From: UBA2030 sp049969475
Lineage (GTDB): Bacteria > Bacteroidota > Bacteroidia > Bacteroidales > TTA-H9
DNA: 64,000 nt
Assembly (NCBI GenBank): GCA_049969475.1
Contig: JBMFOU010000004.1
Span: forward strand, 74,971 to 138,970
Reading direction: 5' to 3'
The first letter of the stretch is position 1. The number at the start of each line of letters is the position of its first letter. A program made the position numbers and the translations under genes. The notes under the pieces were generated by a model. The model was not told the origin of the DNA and did not search any database. It worked only from the letters and a program-made list of their open reading frames with translations. Of the stretch, positions 50,870 through 60,495 are shown one piece after another.

Positions 50870-51748
50870 ATGAAAAGAAAATATTTGACTCCGCTGCTTG
50901 CCTCATTTATCCTTTTGCTTTTTGCCTGCGAGAAAATTGAGGCTCCCTATCTTGAATTGGTTGACCGGCACATAGATACGGGACAGAATACCGGAGACAC
51001 CAGCTATAAGCGAATAGTTTTGCTGGAGGATTTCACGGGGCACAAGTGTGTCAATTGTCCTGAAGCCGCAGCATTGGCCCATCAACTTTCGTTGGCTCAT
51101 TCCAACCAATTGGTTATCATTGGAGTTCATGCCGGATTCTTCGCAAGCCCCGACGCCAGCGGAAACTACACTGCCGATTACCGGACACCAGAGGGCAATG
51201 CTCTGAACGAATACTTTGGAATCATGATGTATCCCACGGGGCTCATCAACCGAAAACCTTACCATGGCACGCTCCGGCTCACACCCGACAAATGGGAAGC
51301 AGCTCTTGAGGCTGCGCTCCAGGGGGAACCCGAGGCTTTTATTACATTGAAAAATTATTACAATGCCAACCAGAGAAAATTGCAGGTGCAAACCAAAGTG
51401 AAGGCGCTTTCCGACCTAACCGGCCCTATAAATTTGACATTGTGCATTATTGAAAATGATATTGTTTCACCGCAGAAAAATAACAAGACCTCGGTGGGCC
51501 CTGTGCCAGATATTCTCGATTATAAGCATAAACATGTCCTGAGGGCTTGTTTAAATGGAGTGTGGGGCGAGCCTGTGAACGGGGGACTCGACTTAACCCG
51601 GAATACTTATTTCAGCTTCAATCATTCATTTGTTTTGCCGGATAATTGGAATGCTGACCATTGCGAAGTAGTTGCTTTTCTGCATTTTACGTCTGGCGAC
51701 AGGAAAGACGAGGTTATTCAGGCAGCCGCGAGAGCGATTCTTGAATAA
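50870..51748 (+). CDS. Omp28-related lipoprotein with a CVNC thioredoxin-like motif
   Basis: The product is 292 residues from ATG 50870, giving a lipobox (LLFAC, Cys20). The N-terminal half is thioredoxin-like: LLEDFTGHKCVNCPEAA holds Cys60 and Cys63, followed by LVIIGVHAGFF and a cis-Pro-like MMYPTGLINR. The C-terminal half is the beta-rich Omp28 region. The DFTGHxCVNC block recurs almost unchanged in the DsbD thioredoxin domain encoded next door. It may be a surface redox protein or hold a client protein. It lies 29 bases before dsbD. Confidence 0.8.
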   Translation: MKRKYLTPLLASFILLLFACEKIEAPYLELVDRHIDTGQNTGDTSYKRIVLLEDFTGHKCVNCPEAAALAHQLSLAHSNQLVIIGVHAGFFASPDASGNYTADYRTPEGNALNEYFGIMMYPTGLINRKPYHGTLRLTPDKWEAALEAALQGEPEAFITLKNYYNANQRKLQVQTKVKALSDLTGPINLTLCIIENDIVSPQKNNKTSVGPVPDILDYKHKHVLRACLNGVWGEPVNGGLDLTRNTYFSFNHSFVLPDNWNADHCEVVAFLHFTSGDRKDEVIQAAARAILE

Positions 51749-51777
51749 GTTATTGAAAACATCAAAACAATAGATAC

Positions 51778-53877
51778 ATGAAGTTGCGTGGATTTGTGGC
51801 GGCATTGCTAATGCTGCCTTTTATGCTGACAATCAATACCGTTAGGGCCCAGGTGCTGGAACCTGTAAAATGGAGCTTTTCGCAAGAAAAGACGGGCGAA
51901 AAGGAATACACTCTTACTTTAACGGCTAAAATCGACAAAAACTGGCACCTCTATTCGCAGTATGTCAAAGAGGGCGGGCCAATACCCACCTCGTTCCGCT
52001 TCGATCCTTCCTCCGATTACCAGCTTATAGGTAAGGTAGAAGAACCGCGGCCCAAACGTATGTTCGATCCTAACTTCGATATGGAAGTGGCCTATTTCGA
52101 TCACCGGGCCGATTTCAAACAAAAAATCAAGGCTTTGGTTGACAGGCCTTTCAAGGTAAAAGGTGCCCTTGAATTTATGTGTTGCGACGACAGTAGATGC
52201 CTGCCGCCCACCGAAGTTGAGTTTGAGTTTTCCATTAACCCCGGTAGAAGCTCTGAAAATCAGATAGTGGCTGAGGCTAAACCTCAAAAAACTGATTCGG
52301 CCAAAGGGGCATCGCTGGTAGAACCTTTACAAATCGCACAGGCAGGGGACAGTGTTGCTAACCTAGCCGCCACCGAAGAGCAAGAGTCTGGATCGACTTC
52401 TGCATTATGGGCTTTTTTCTGGGTGGCATTTTTGGGTGGTCTATTGGCTATCCTTACTCCCTGTGTGTTCCCCATGATTCCTATGACCGTAAGCTTTTTT
52501 ATGCACGACGAGGGAAACAAGGCCAAGGCCCGCTTCCAGGCAATCGTTTACGGAATTAGCATTATTGCCATTTACACCATTATTGGAACCGTGGTAGCCC
52601 TGACCCTGGGGGCTAACTTTGCTAATTTCCTGAGCACCCATTGGCTCCCCAATATTTTCTTCTTCCTTATCTTCATGGTTTTTGCCGCGTCATTCTTCGG
52701 AGCCTTCGAAATCGTGCTCCCCAGCTGGCTTATAAACAGAACCGACCAAAAAGCCGACAAAGGGGGACTCGTAGGGGCATTCTTTATGGCTTTTACGCTG
52801 GTGCTCGTATCTTTTTCCTGTACGGCTCCCATCGTGGGCTCTATTCTGGTGGCTTCCGCCAGTGGACAGGTGCTCAAACCTATCATGGGTATGCTTGGCT
52901 TTGGGCTTGCCTTTGCGTTACCTTTTACCCTCTTCGCTCTATTTCCTGGCTGGCTCAGTAATTTACCCAAGTCAGGTGGCTGGCTCAATTCGGTGAAGGT
53001 GGTGCTGGGCTTTATCGAAGTGGCCCTGGGTCTCAAATTCCTTAGCGTTGCCGACCAAACTTATCACTGGGGCATTCTCGATCGAGAGATATACATTGCC
53101 ATCTGGATTGTAGTATTTACCCTCATGGGCTTTTACCTCCTAGGTAAGATTCGCTTCAAACACGATTCGGAGGTGCAGCATATCGGGGTATTTCGTCTCA
53201 CTCTGGTTATCATTACTTTCTCGTTTGTGGTTTACCTGATTCCAGGCATGTGGGGTGCTCCCCTGAAGGCCCTGGCGGGATATCTTCCCCCCCAGTCGTC
53301 GCACGACTTCGACCTCAACCAGGTGATACGCGACAATGCCAAGCTTATCATGGAAAGCGGTAATACTGCTTCGTGGCAGGGTGAGAAAAAAGAAAGTTGC
53401 GATGCTCCCAAGTACGCCGATTTTCTGCACCTTCCCCATGGACTGGAAGGCTATTTTGACTATGAACAAGGGATGGCCTGTGCCAAAAAGCTCAATAAAC
53501 CCGTATTTATCGATTTCACCGGGCATGGATGTGTTAATTGCCGCGAAATGGAAGCTCGCGTCTGGTCGCATCCGGAGGTGCTCAAACGCCTGAAAAATGA
53601 TTTTGTCATCATCGCTCTGTATGTTGACGACAAAACGGAACTACCTGAAAGTGAGTGGGTGGTGTCTTCATACGATGGAAAACTGAAGAAAACCATAGGT
53701 AAGAAATATGCTGATTTCCAAATATCGAGGTTCAATGTAAATGCCCAGCCTTACTATGTGCTTCTGGACCCCGATGGCAATTTGCTGGTTCCTCCCAAGG
53801 CTTACGACCTCAATGTGGATAATTTTATCCGTTTCCTCGACGCTGGCCTTGAGGCCTTCCGCAAGAAACAACTCTAA
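51778..53877 (+). CDS. DsbD-family thiol:disulfide interchange protein
   Basis: The product is 699 residues. It moves electrons from cytoplasmic thioredoxin to periplasmic thiol proteins. The N-terminal domain has a signal peptide and CCDDSRCLPP. About eight membrane helices (residues about 203-500) carry the conserved cysteines in ILTPCVFPMIPM and VSFSCTAPIVG. The C-terminal thioredoxin domain has FTGHGCVNCREME (Cys585 and Cys588). All three redox pairs are present. It is the last gene of the tlpA, DUF6029, Omp28 operon and the likely electron source for it. Confidence 0.94.
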   Translation: MKLRGFVAALLMLPFMLTINTVRAQVLEPVKWSFSQEKTGEKEYTLTLTAKIDKNWHLYSQYVKEGGPIPTSFRFDPSSDYQLIGKVEEPRPKRMFDPNFDMEVAYFDHRADFKQKIKALVDRPFKVKGALEFMCCDDSRCLPPTEVEFEFSINPGRSSENQIVAEAKPQKTDSAKGASLVEPLQIAQAGDSVANLAATEEQESGSTSALWAFFWVAFLGGLLAILTPCVFPMIPMTVSFFMHDEGNKAKARFQAIVYGISIIAIYTIIGTVVALTLGANFANFLSTHWLPNIFFFLIFMVFAASFFGAFEIVLPSWLINRTDQKADKGGLVGAFFMAFTLVLVSFSCTAPIVGSILVASASGQVLKPIMGMLGFGLAFALPFTLFALFPGWLSNLPKSGGWLNSVKVVLGFIEVALGLKFLSVADQTYHWGILDREIYIAIWIVVFTLMGFYLLGKIRFKHDSEVQHIGVFRLTLVIITFSFVVYLIPGMWGAPLKALAGYLPPQSSHDFDLNQVIRDNAKLIMESGNTASWQGEKKESCDAPKYADFLHLPHGLEGYFDYEQGMACAKKLNKPVFIDFTGHGCVNCREMEARVWSHPEVLKRLKNDFVIIALYVDDKTELPESEWVVSSYDGKLKKTIGKKYADFQISRFNVNAQPYYVLLDPDGNLLVPPKAYDLNVDNFIRFLDAGLEAFRKKQL

Positions 53878-53913
53878 GCTTACTATTTGTAATACTCCTT
53901 ACTAAGACTACCA

Positions 53914-53957
53914 GCGGCTGACCGGGTTGAAATCCGAAGTCAGCCGCATTTTTTTTG
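53914..53957 (+). terminator. Intrinsic terminator of the redox operon
   Basis: GCGGCTGAC (53914-53922) pairs with GTCAGCCGC (53939-53947), followed by ATTTTTTTTG. Confidence 0.92.
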
Positions 53958-54091
53958 AAAATCAGGTAGGGACACTGCCTGCCAGCTCCTGGGCATAAGT
54001 TGCTGAAACCGGCCTGAGGATGTTTGGGATAATTGGTGATTTTTAAAAAGACTTAGATGTGCAACCTTTAAGTACCCTGAGCGGGCAGGCA

Positions 54092-56569
54092 TTACATCGG
54101 GTCCACAAACACGGTGATTTGCACCCTGCTGTAGGCTTTGTTTTTCTGAATTTGTTCCAGCGTCGTTCGAATAAAAGCCTTGATACCTGCCAGGTTGCCT
54201 GTCTTGTCGAGTTTTAGCAGGATCTGCCGGATGTGCTGGCCACGTATGCGTGCCACAGGGGGGGCTTCGGGTCCCAGCACCCGGTCTTTTAATTCCTTCA
54301 TCAACAAATGGCCCATTTCAGTTGCAGCCCCCACCACCACTTCTTTCTCTGCATGTTTGAGTTCTATGAGTATTAACCGGGAATAGGGCGGATAGTTGTA
54401 TTTCAATCTTTCGCTCATCTGGTGGTTGAACATGGCTTCATAGTCGTTTTCAACTACATAGCGTATAGCCGGGTGTTCAGGGTTATTGGCCTGAATGATT
54501 ACGGTACCTTGTTTGGCACGACGGCCGGCTCTGCCACTTACCTGGGCCATGAGTTGATATGCTCTTTCAAATGCTCTGAAATCGGGATGAGCCATAAGAG
54601 CATCGGCATGCAGGATGCCCACCAGCGATACATGGTCGAAGTCGAGCCCTTTAGTTACCATTTGTGTTCCTACCAGGATGTCTATTTCCCGATCTTCGAA
54701 TCGACGAATGATCTCATGATGTGCGTTTTTTGTTCTCACAGCGTCGATGTCAAGGCGGGCTATTCGCGCCTCAGGAAAAAAAATGGCCAGCTCGTCCTCC
54801 ATTTTTTCCGTACCAAAACTTTTCATAATCAGGCCTGTATTGTGGCACACCGGGCATTCGGAGGGCACGGGAGCAGTATAGCCGCAATAATGACACTTCA
54901 ACTGATGGGTACTCAGGTGATACACCATGGATACGTCGCAATTCCGGCAGGTAGGTATCCAGAAACATTGGTCGCATTCGATGCGGGGGGCATAACCCCG
55001 CCGGTTTTGAAACATGATGACTTGTTCCTGGTTTTTCAGGGCTTCGGCGGTGAGTTCGAGCAGGCGCTCGGAGAAGATGGATTTAAGCCGATTCTCCTTT
55101 CGCTGCTGGGCCAGGTTGATAATTTCAATCCGGGGCATCAGAATGTCGCCATAGCGGTTCAAAAGGGCGGCAAATCCGAATTTACCGCTTCGAGCATTAT
55201 TGTAGCTTTCGAGCGAAGGAGTGGCTGTGCCGAGCACCACTCTGGCACCACAAAGGCTGGCCAGGTAAATGGCTGCATCACGGGCCTGGTAGCGGGGGGC
55301 GGGATGATTCTGGTAAAACGATGTGTCGTGTTCTTCATCCACAATGATAAGCCGCAATTGGCTGAATGGCAGAAAAAGCGCCGAACGTGCTCCAGCCACC
55401 ACGCTGAGTCGTTCGAAACCATAGAGGGGATTATCAGATACCCGGTTCCATATTTCCGCCCTTTCCTTTTCGTTGTAACGTGAATGGTAAACCCCCACTT
55501 TTTCACCGAAATATTTTCGCAAGCGTCGTATGATTTGTGCTGTGAGGGCTATTTCGGGCAAAAGATACAACACCTGGCCCCCCGCCTCCACCACCTCTTT
55601 CATCAGGCGGATATATATCTCCGTCTTCCCGCTGGAGGTGACTCCATGCAGCAGGACGGTTTGTTTTTCCTTTAGTTGCTCTTTGATTTGTACGAAAACC
55701 TCTTCTTGTCGGGGGGTAAGCTGTACTACCTGTACTTCGGCGGTGGGTTCGTCTTCAAACCGGCTAATCACTCGTTTATCGGCAACCAGTATGTTTTTTT
55801 TAATGAGGGCATCCAGGCCTGTGGCGTTTCCTTTGAGTGCGGCCACCACCCGGTTTTTGCTGATGCTCTCAGAGCCGCCTGTAAGACTGAGAAAGACCAT
55901 GAGGGCATCGCTCTGGCGGGGCGCCTTTTTTTCGAGTTGGTTGAATAGCTCATTCAGTAAGTCCTCGCTCTGATAATCCGGATGCAGGGTCAGGTAGGTG
56001 ATTTCGCGGGGTTTGAAACGATTTTCGAGTTCTTCATGAATCAACACCACTCCATGGTCGATCAGTTTTTTCACCAGGGGCATGGGGTTAGTCAGGCCGG
56101 TGATACGAGCTACTTCGTTGAGCGAGAGTTCGTTTTGCATTTCGCAGGCCTCAGTCACGAGTAGTTCTTTGTCGTTGAGGCGATTGTAGTCGCGGTCGAA
56201 GAGAGGGTTGAGTACTATACGGGTTTCGCTGGCCAGGCGCAGGGCCGCCGGCAAAGCAGCGTTCATTACTTCACCCACCGTACACATGTAATAGTTTGCC
56301 ATCCATTCCCAGAACCTGAAATGTAGTTCGCCGATGAGCGGCACGGGATCTGCCAGGGCCAGGATATATTTGGGCGTGTAGCCCTGTGGAATATTTTCGT
56401 GGATGCGTCGTACCAGGGCCGTGTAGATTTTTTGCTTGCCAAACTGCACCACCACCCGGTGCCCGGGTTGTATTTGCTCCGAGAGCTCATGAGGGATTCT
56501 GTAGGTGAAGTAACCCTCCACACTCAAGGGAAGCAATACATCGGCAAAAAAGGTGCGGCGTTCAGTCAC
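54092..56569 (-). CDS. priA: Primosomal protein N' (PriA helicase)
   Basis: The product is 825 residues. PriA reloads the replisome at stalled forks. It has the N-terminal DNA-binding domain (DVLLPLSVEGYFTYRIPHEL), Walker A GVTSSGKTEIY, the DEEH box (LIIVDEEHDTSFY) and helicase motifs GTATPSLES and QVSGRAGR. Eight cysteines form two zinc sites (CDQCFWIPTCRNC, and CHYCG with CPVC). It is intact and follows an RlmL-like gene by 14 bases, so they are probably co-transcribed. Confidence 0.96.
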   Translation of the reverse strand: MTERRTFFADVLLPLSVEGYFTYRIPHELSEQIQPGHRVVVQFGKQKIYTALVRRIHENIPQGYTPKYILALADPVPLIGELHFRFWEWMANYYMCTVGEVMNAALPAALRLASETRIVLNPLFDRDYNRLNDKELLVTEACEMQNELSLNEVARITGLTNPMPLVKKLIDHGVVLIHEELENRFKPREITYLTLHPDYQSEDLLNELFNQLEKKAPRQSDALMVFLSLTGGSESISKNRVVAALKGNATGLDALIKKNILVADKRVISRFEDEPTAEVQVVQLTPRQEEVFVQIKEQLKEKQTVLLHGVTSSGKTEIYIRLMKEVVEAGGQVLYLLPEIALTAQIIRRLRKYFGEKVGVYHSRYNEKERAEIWNRVSDNPLYGFERLSVVAGARSALFLPFSQLRLIIVDEEHDTSFYQNHPAPRYQARDAAIYLASLCGARVVLGTATPSLESYNNARSGKFGFAALLNRYGDILMPRIEIINLAQQRKENRLKSIFSERLLELTAEALKNQEQVIMFQNRRGYAPRIECDQCFWIPTCRNCDVSMVYHLSTHQLKCHYCGYTAPVPSECPVCHNTGLIMKSFGTEKMEDELAIFFPEARIARLDIDAVRTKNAHHEIIRRFEDREIDILVGTQMVTKGLDFDHVSLVGILHADALMAHPDFRAFERAYQLMAQVSGRAGRRAKQGTVIIQANNPEHPAIRYVVENDYEAMFNHQMSERLKYNYPPYSRLILIELKHAEKEVVVGAATEMGHLLMKELKDRVLGPEAPPVARIRGQHIRQILLKLDKTGNLAGIKAFIRTTLEQIQKNKAYSRVQITVFVDPM

Positions 56570-56583
56570 GGTTATGCGAATTT

Positions 56584-57795
56584 TCAGGTTTCATCGGGCC
56601 CCTCAGGGGCGTCGGAACGATAGCGGGCTTTGCGACTCCCTTCATAAATCTCGAAACGTGCATAGCGACATTCCAATGGGCCGTTGTATAGCGTGAGCCT
56701 GGGTTTGGGCTTGAGTCCTATATGTTTGAAAGCATGAAAATCGGATGAGATAATCCAGGCATCGAACCCCTGATAGTGATGTTTCAGGGTGTCGCCAATA
56801 GATTGGTAGAGTGCGACGATATCGTTGGGTTTCAATCGTTCGCCATAGGGGGGATTGCAAACCAGTACGCCGGGGCCGTCGAAAGAGGTTTCCCTGAAAT
56901 CAGCTCTTTTCAGGGTGATATCGTTTTCAAAACCTGCCCTGCGAATGTTTTTTCGGGCATTGAGCAGGGCCTTTTCGTCAATATCGCTGCCAAATATCTC
57001 CACTTCCTGAGCTCGTCTGCGTTTTCTTGCATCGCTTTTGATGTCTTCCCAGAGCAGTCGGTCGAAATCGCGCCAGCGCATAAAACCGAAATGCTGGCGG
57101 TATTGTCCTGCCGGAATATTTTGGGCCAGCATGGCCGCCTCAATGAGCAGGGTACCACTGCCGCAAAAGGGGTCTACAAAGTTGACTTCACCTTTCCACC
57201 CCGTGAGTCCAATAAGCCCGGCAGCCAGCACTTCGCTGATGGGGGCTTCGCCTACGGCCACGCGATAACCTCTTTTGAAAAGCGGCTCGCCGCTGCTGTC
57301 GAGATAAAGCGTGCAATGGGTTCGGTTAACAAAAAGGCTCAGGTGAATATCTGCATCCTCTTTGCTTACACTGGGCCTGCGGCGGTACTTTTCGTTAAAC
57401 CAATCGGCAACGGCATCCTTCACTTTCAGGGAAATATAATGCGAATGGTCGAAAGGGGAATTTACCAGCACCGATTCCACCACAAAGGTGTCTCTGAAGG
57501 ACATCAATGCATCCCAATTATAACTTTTCACTCCTTCATAGAGTTCCTCCACAGTATTCGCTTCAAATTCTGTAAGGGGAACCAATATTTTAAGAGCATA
57601 TCGACTCAGATAATTAGTTTTGTAAATCAATGCTTTATCGCCTTCGAAGGCTACGGCGCGGGTAAGCTTTTGTATTTGGGTGGCACCCAGGGTCGTGAGC
57701 TCTGCGGCCAGCAGGTCTTCGAGCCCAGAAAGGGTTTTAGCCACCAGTTGACGGGTTTGCTGAGGAATCACTGGGGATGTATTAAGGTTCAACAA
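56584..57795 (-). CDS. THUMP-domain class I RNA methyltransferase (RlmL N-terminal-like)
   Basis: The product is 403 residues. A THUMP RNA-binding domain (residues about 65-170) precedes a SAM-dependent methyltransferase with FVDPFCGSGTLLIEAAM and the NPPY motif NPPYGERL. It resembles the first half of E. coli RlmL, which makes m2G2445 in 23S rRNA. The first codon in this frame is TTG at 57795; no ATG is available. A GTG at 57774 is a good alternative, and a TAATTTTG element at 57793-57800 overlaps the TTG, which favours the GTG. priA follows. Confidence 0.87.
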   Translation of the reverse strand: MLNLNTSPVIPQQTRQLVAKTLSGLEDLLAAELTTLGATQIQKLTRAVAFEGDKALIYKTNYLSRYALKILVPLTEFEANTVEELYEGVKSYNWDALMSFRDTFVVESVLVNSPFDHSHYISLKVKDAVADWFNEKYRRRPSVSKEDADIHLSLFVNRTHCTLYLDSSGEPLFKRGYRVAVGEAPISEVLAAGLIGLTGWKGEVNFVDPFCGSGTLLIEAAMLAQNIPAGQYRQHFGFMRWRDFDRLLWEDIKSDARKRRRAQEVEIFGSDIDEKALLNARKNIRRAGFENDITLKRADFRETSFDGPGVLVCNPPYGERLKPNDIVALYQSIGDTLKHHYQGFDAWIISSDFHAFKHIGLKPKPRLTLYNGPLECRYARFEIYEGSRKARYRSDAPEGPDET

Positions 57796-57813
57796 AATTA
57801 GAAATCAAGCCCA

Positions 57814-58524
57814 TTAGGCAATATATTTCTGGCTAAGCTTTTTAATGGCCCGATTGAAAAGTAAGGCCAATCCGAAGATTGAGATAATAACAAAGAGGGG
57901 AAGCAAGAGCTGGTCGGCACGGCTATAGGAAGGGTTTTGCAGAAATGCGACCAGGTCGCGGGTTTGGGTACCGGCCAGGAAAAACAACATGGTGCGCGGA
58001 AACATCCCCACCATGGTTCCTGTAATATAGGGTAATAAACTGACCTTCATACGACTCAGGGCTACATTGGTCATGGCAAACGGAAGCACAGGCGATAGGC
58101 GACAGAAGAAGAAAAGGAGAAATTGTTGCTCACCCAGGACATCGAAGAAGCGCTTCAGCCCCGGATGGATGAATCCTTCGGAGCCTGTAATCCAACGGTT
58201 GATGATTTTGCCGAACAGGAGGCCCATAAGGGCTGCGGCCGGATAGGCAATCATCATCAGCAAGAGACCTTTCCAACCAAAGGCATAGCCTGAAATGACA
58301 GCTATGAACGTAGTGGGGGTGAGGCCCAGAAACATGGTAAAAGCCGCCGCTGTATAAAAAATCAATGTGTATAATGCAGATGCAGCTATGAGGGAGATTT
58401 TATCATGAAAAAGAAGTAAAAGCGTAGATGAAACAAGGGCGGGCATGGCTCCGAAAAAAGCTATAAGGCCAAACCATGAAGGTTCAGCCTTGAGCATCTG
58501 CTGTAAATTTTTAAACAGGGTCAT
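57814..58524 (-). CDS. TVP38/TMEM64-family membrane protein
   Basis: The product is 236 residues from ATG 58524; a second ATG at 58530 is possible but too close to the AGGG at its 5' side. It has five or six membrane helices. The central block SGYAFGWKGLLLMMIAYPAAAL followed by FFFCRLSPVLPFAMTNVALSRMKVSLLPYITGTMVGM is the VTT (SNARE-associated) domain. Such proteins are thought to act in phospholipid movement across membranes; the exact role is unknown. The start is 14 bases after the ettA stop. Confidence 0.85.
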   Translation of the reverse strand: MTLFKNLQQMLKAEPSWFGLIAFFGAMPALVSSTLLLLFHDKISLIAASALYTLIFYTAAAFTMFLGLTPTTFIAVISGYAFGWKGLLLMMIAYPAAALMGLLFGKIINRWITGSEGFIHPGLKRFFDVLGEQQFLLFFFCRLSPVLPFAMTNVALSRMKVSLLPYITGTMVGMFPRTMLFFLAGTQTRDLVAFLQNPSYSRADQLLLPLFVIISIFGLALLFNRAIKKLSQKYIA

Positions 58525-58538
58525 TCTCATGCCCTGAC

Positions 58539-60212
58539 TCAGATGAGTTTTTTGTAACGTATGCGATGGGGGGTGTCGTCGCCCAGGCGTTTGCGTCGAT
58601 TTTCTTCGTACTCGCTGTAGGAACCTTCGAAGAAGTAAACCTGAGAGTCGCCTTCGAAAGCCAGAATGTGGGTGGCCACACGGTCGAGGAACCAACGGTC
58701 GTGTGAGATGATGACGGCGCATCCGGCAAAGTTGAGCAGACCTTCTTCGAGGGCGCGCAGGGTGTTAACGTCTATGTCGTTGGTGGGCTCGTCGAGGAGC
58801 AAAACATTGGCCTCGCTTCTGAGCGTGAGGGCCAGATGCAAGCGGTTGCGCTCGCCACCGGATAATACCCCGCATTTTTTGCCCTGGTCGGCTCCCGTAA
58901 AGTTGAATCTCGCCAGGTAGGCCCGGGCATTGATTAGCCTGCCACCCAAATAAAACTGTTCGTTTCCTTCCGATACTACTTCGAAGACCGACTTCTCCGG
59001 GTCTATACGTGTATGGGCCTGGTCTACATAGGCCAGTTTTACAGTTTCCCCTATAATAAATTCCCCTTTATCGGGTTTTTCCTGTCCCATGATGAGTCGG
59101 AAAAGGGTAGTCTTACCGGCACCGTTGGGGCCTATCACACCAACAATCCCCGCCGGTGGAAGGGAGAAACTGAGGTTTTCGAACAATAGTTTTTCCCCAT
59201 AGGCTTTGGCTACATTATGGGCCTCAATAACTTTATTGCCCAGCCTAGGACCGTTGGGAATGTATATCTCGAGTTTTTCTTCTTTTTGCGTTACGTCTTC
59301 ACTAAGCAGCTTTTCGTAGGCATTCAGCCTGGCTTTCGATTTAGCCTGTCGGGCTCTGGGGGCCATGCGAACCCACTCCAGCTCGCGCTCCAACGTCTTG
59401 CGACGACGGCTTTCGGCTTTCTCTTCCATGGCTAAGCGCTGGGTCTTTTGCTCTAGCCACGAAGAGTAGTTGCCTTTCCAGGGAATACCTTCTCCTCTGT
59501 CGAGTTCTAAAATCCATCCGGCTACGTTGTCCAGAAAATAACGGTCGTGCGTAACGGCTATCACCGTCCCCTTATAGTTTTGTAAATGATGTTCCAGCCA
59601 TTCTATGCTTTCAGCATCCAGATGGTTGGTGGGCTCATCGAGCAGCAAAATGTCGGGTTGTCGCAACAGTAAACGCGTGAGGGCTACCCGACGACGCTCC
59701 CCACCCGAAAGATTCTTTACCGGCGTATCGGGCTCGGGGCAACGAAGTGCATCCATGGCCTTCTCTAATCGACTATCGAGCTCCCAGCCGTCGTAGTGGT
59801 CTATTAGCTCGGTAAGCTCTCCCTGTCGGGCGATAAGCCGATTCATTTCTTCATCGTCCAGGGGTTCCATGAAGCGGTTGTTAACCTCTTCGTACTCTTT
59901 CAGAATATCTACAATTTCCTGGACGCCTTCTTCCACTACTTCCCTCACGGTTTTATTATCGTCGAGATGAGGCTCCTGTTCCAGGTAACCTATGGTGTAG
60001 CCCGGAGAATGAACCACTTCACCCTGATACGATGTATCTACCCCGGCTATTATTTTCAGCAGACTCGACTTACCGGCTCCATTCAATCCTATGATGCCTA
60101 TTTTGGCTCCATAAAAAAACGATAGGTAAATGTCTTTGAGAATCTGTCGGTTGGGAGGCACTACCTTGCTAACTCCAACCATCGAAAAAATAATCTTTTT
60201 ATCGTCCGACAT
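58539..60212 (-). CDS. ettA: EttA, energy-dependent translational throttle (ABC-F)
   Basis: The product is 557 residues from ATG 60212 (MSDDKKIIFSMVGVSK). EttA binds the ribosomal E site and gates elongation according to ATP/ADP. Two ABC domains: GLNGAGKSSLLKIIAG with LSGGERRRVALTRLL, and GPNGAGKTTLFRLIMG with LSGGERNRLHLA. Both ABC signatures and Walker B segments (LLLDEPTNHLD, LLLDEPTNDID) are intact. The arm and linker between domains fit EttA length. There are no membrane helices, as expected for ABC-F. Confidence 0.95.
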   Translation of the reverse strand: MSDDKKIIFSMVGVSKVVPPNRQILKDIYLSFFYGAKIGIIGLNGAGKSSLLKIIAGVDTSYQGEVVHSPGYTIGYLEQEPHLDDNKTVREVVEEGVQEIVDILKEYEEVNNRFMEPLDDEEMNRLIARQGELTELIDHYDGWELDSRLEKAMDALRCPEPDTPVKNLSGGERRRVALTRLLLRQPDILLLDEPTNHLDAESIEWLEHHLQNYKGTVIAVTHDRYFLDNVAGWILELDRGEGIPWKGNYSSWLEQKTQRLAMEEKAESRRRKTLERELEWVRMAPRARQAKSKARLNAYEKLLSEDVTQKEEKLEIYIPNGPRLGNKVIEAHNVAKAYGEKLLFENLSFSLPPAGIVGVIGPNGAGKTTLFRLIMGQEKPDKGEFIIGETVKLAYVDQAHTRIDPEKSVFEVVSEGNEQFYLGGRLINARAYLARFNFTGADQGKKCGVLSGGERNRLHLALTLRSEANVLLLDEPTNDIDVNTLRALEEGLLNFAGCAVIISHDRWFLDRVATHILAFEGDSQVYFFEGSYSEYEENRRKRLGDDTPHRIRYKKLI

Positions 60213-60229
60213 ATGTTCAAATTGTTGTG

Positions 60230-60237
60230 CAAAGGTA
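60230..60237 (-). promoter_or_regulatory. Putative -7 element for ettA
   Basis: Minus strand TACCTTTG fits TAnnTTTG, 17 bases before the ettA ATG at 60212. It lies downstream of the ATG at 60251, which supports the shorter protein. No good -33 element. Confidence 0.48.
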
Positions 60238-60495
60238 CGAATTCCCCTCAACCTTCTTCGGCACTTGGGTCTTTCCTCTAAAGGTTATTGTTTCTGAATG
60301 CAGGTTTAAGTTATTGATTAACAAATAGGTGTTCTTAAAACCCCATGTCCGCTTAGTGTTCCAGCGCTGGTTCTTCTCATATTTTTAGTTTTTAGACAAG
60401 GACTTTTCTTGTTTTAATTGTTATTAGATTGGTCAAATTTTTGATGGAGGCAGTCGGTGCTTGAGTTGCAAATCTTTAATAACTCGTTGGAGCGA

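Noticed and set aside
54422..55483. Long open frame of 353 codons on the plus strand inside priA
   Set aside because: It is antisense to the intact priA gene, lacks any family motif and has odd composition. It is a shadow frame.
56776..57801. Open frame of 341 codons on the plus strand opposite the RlmL-like gene
   Set aside because: The minus-strand protein has clear THUMP and NPPY motifs; this frame has none.
60361..60370. CCAGCGCTGG palindrome as a Zur or other operator
   Set aside because: It is a short perfect palindrome with no match to a known metal-regulator site and could be chance.
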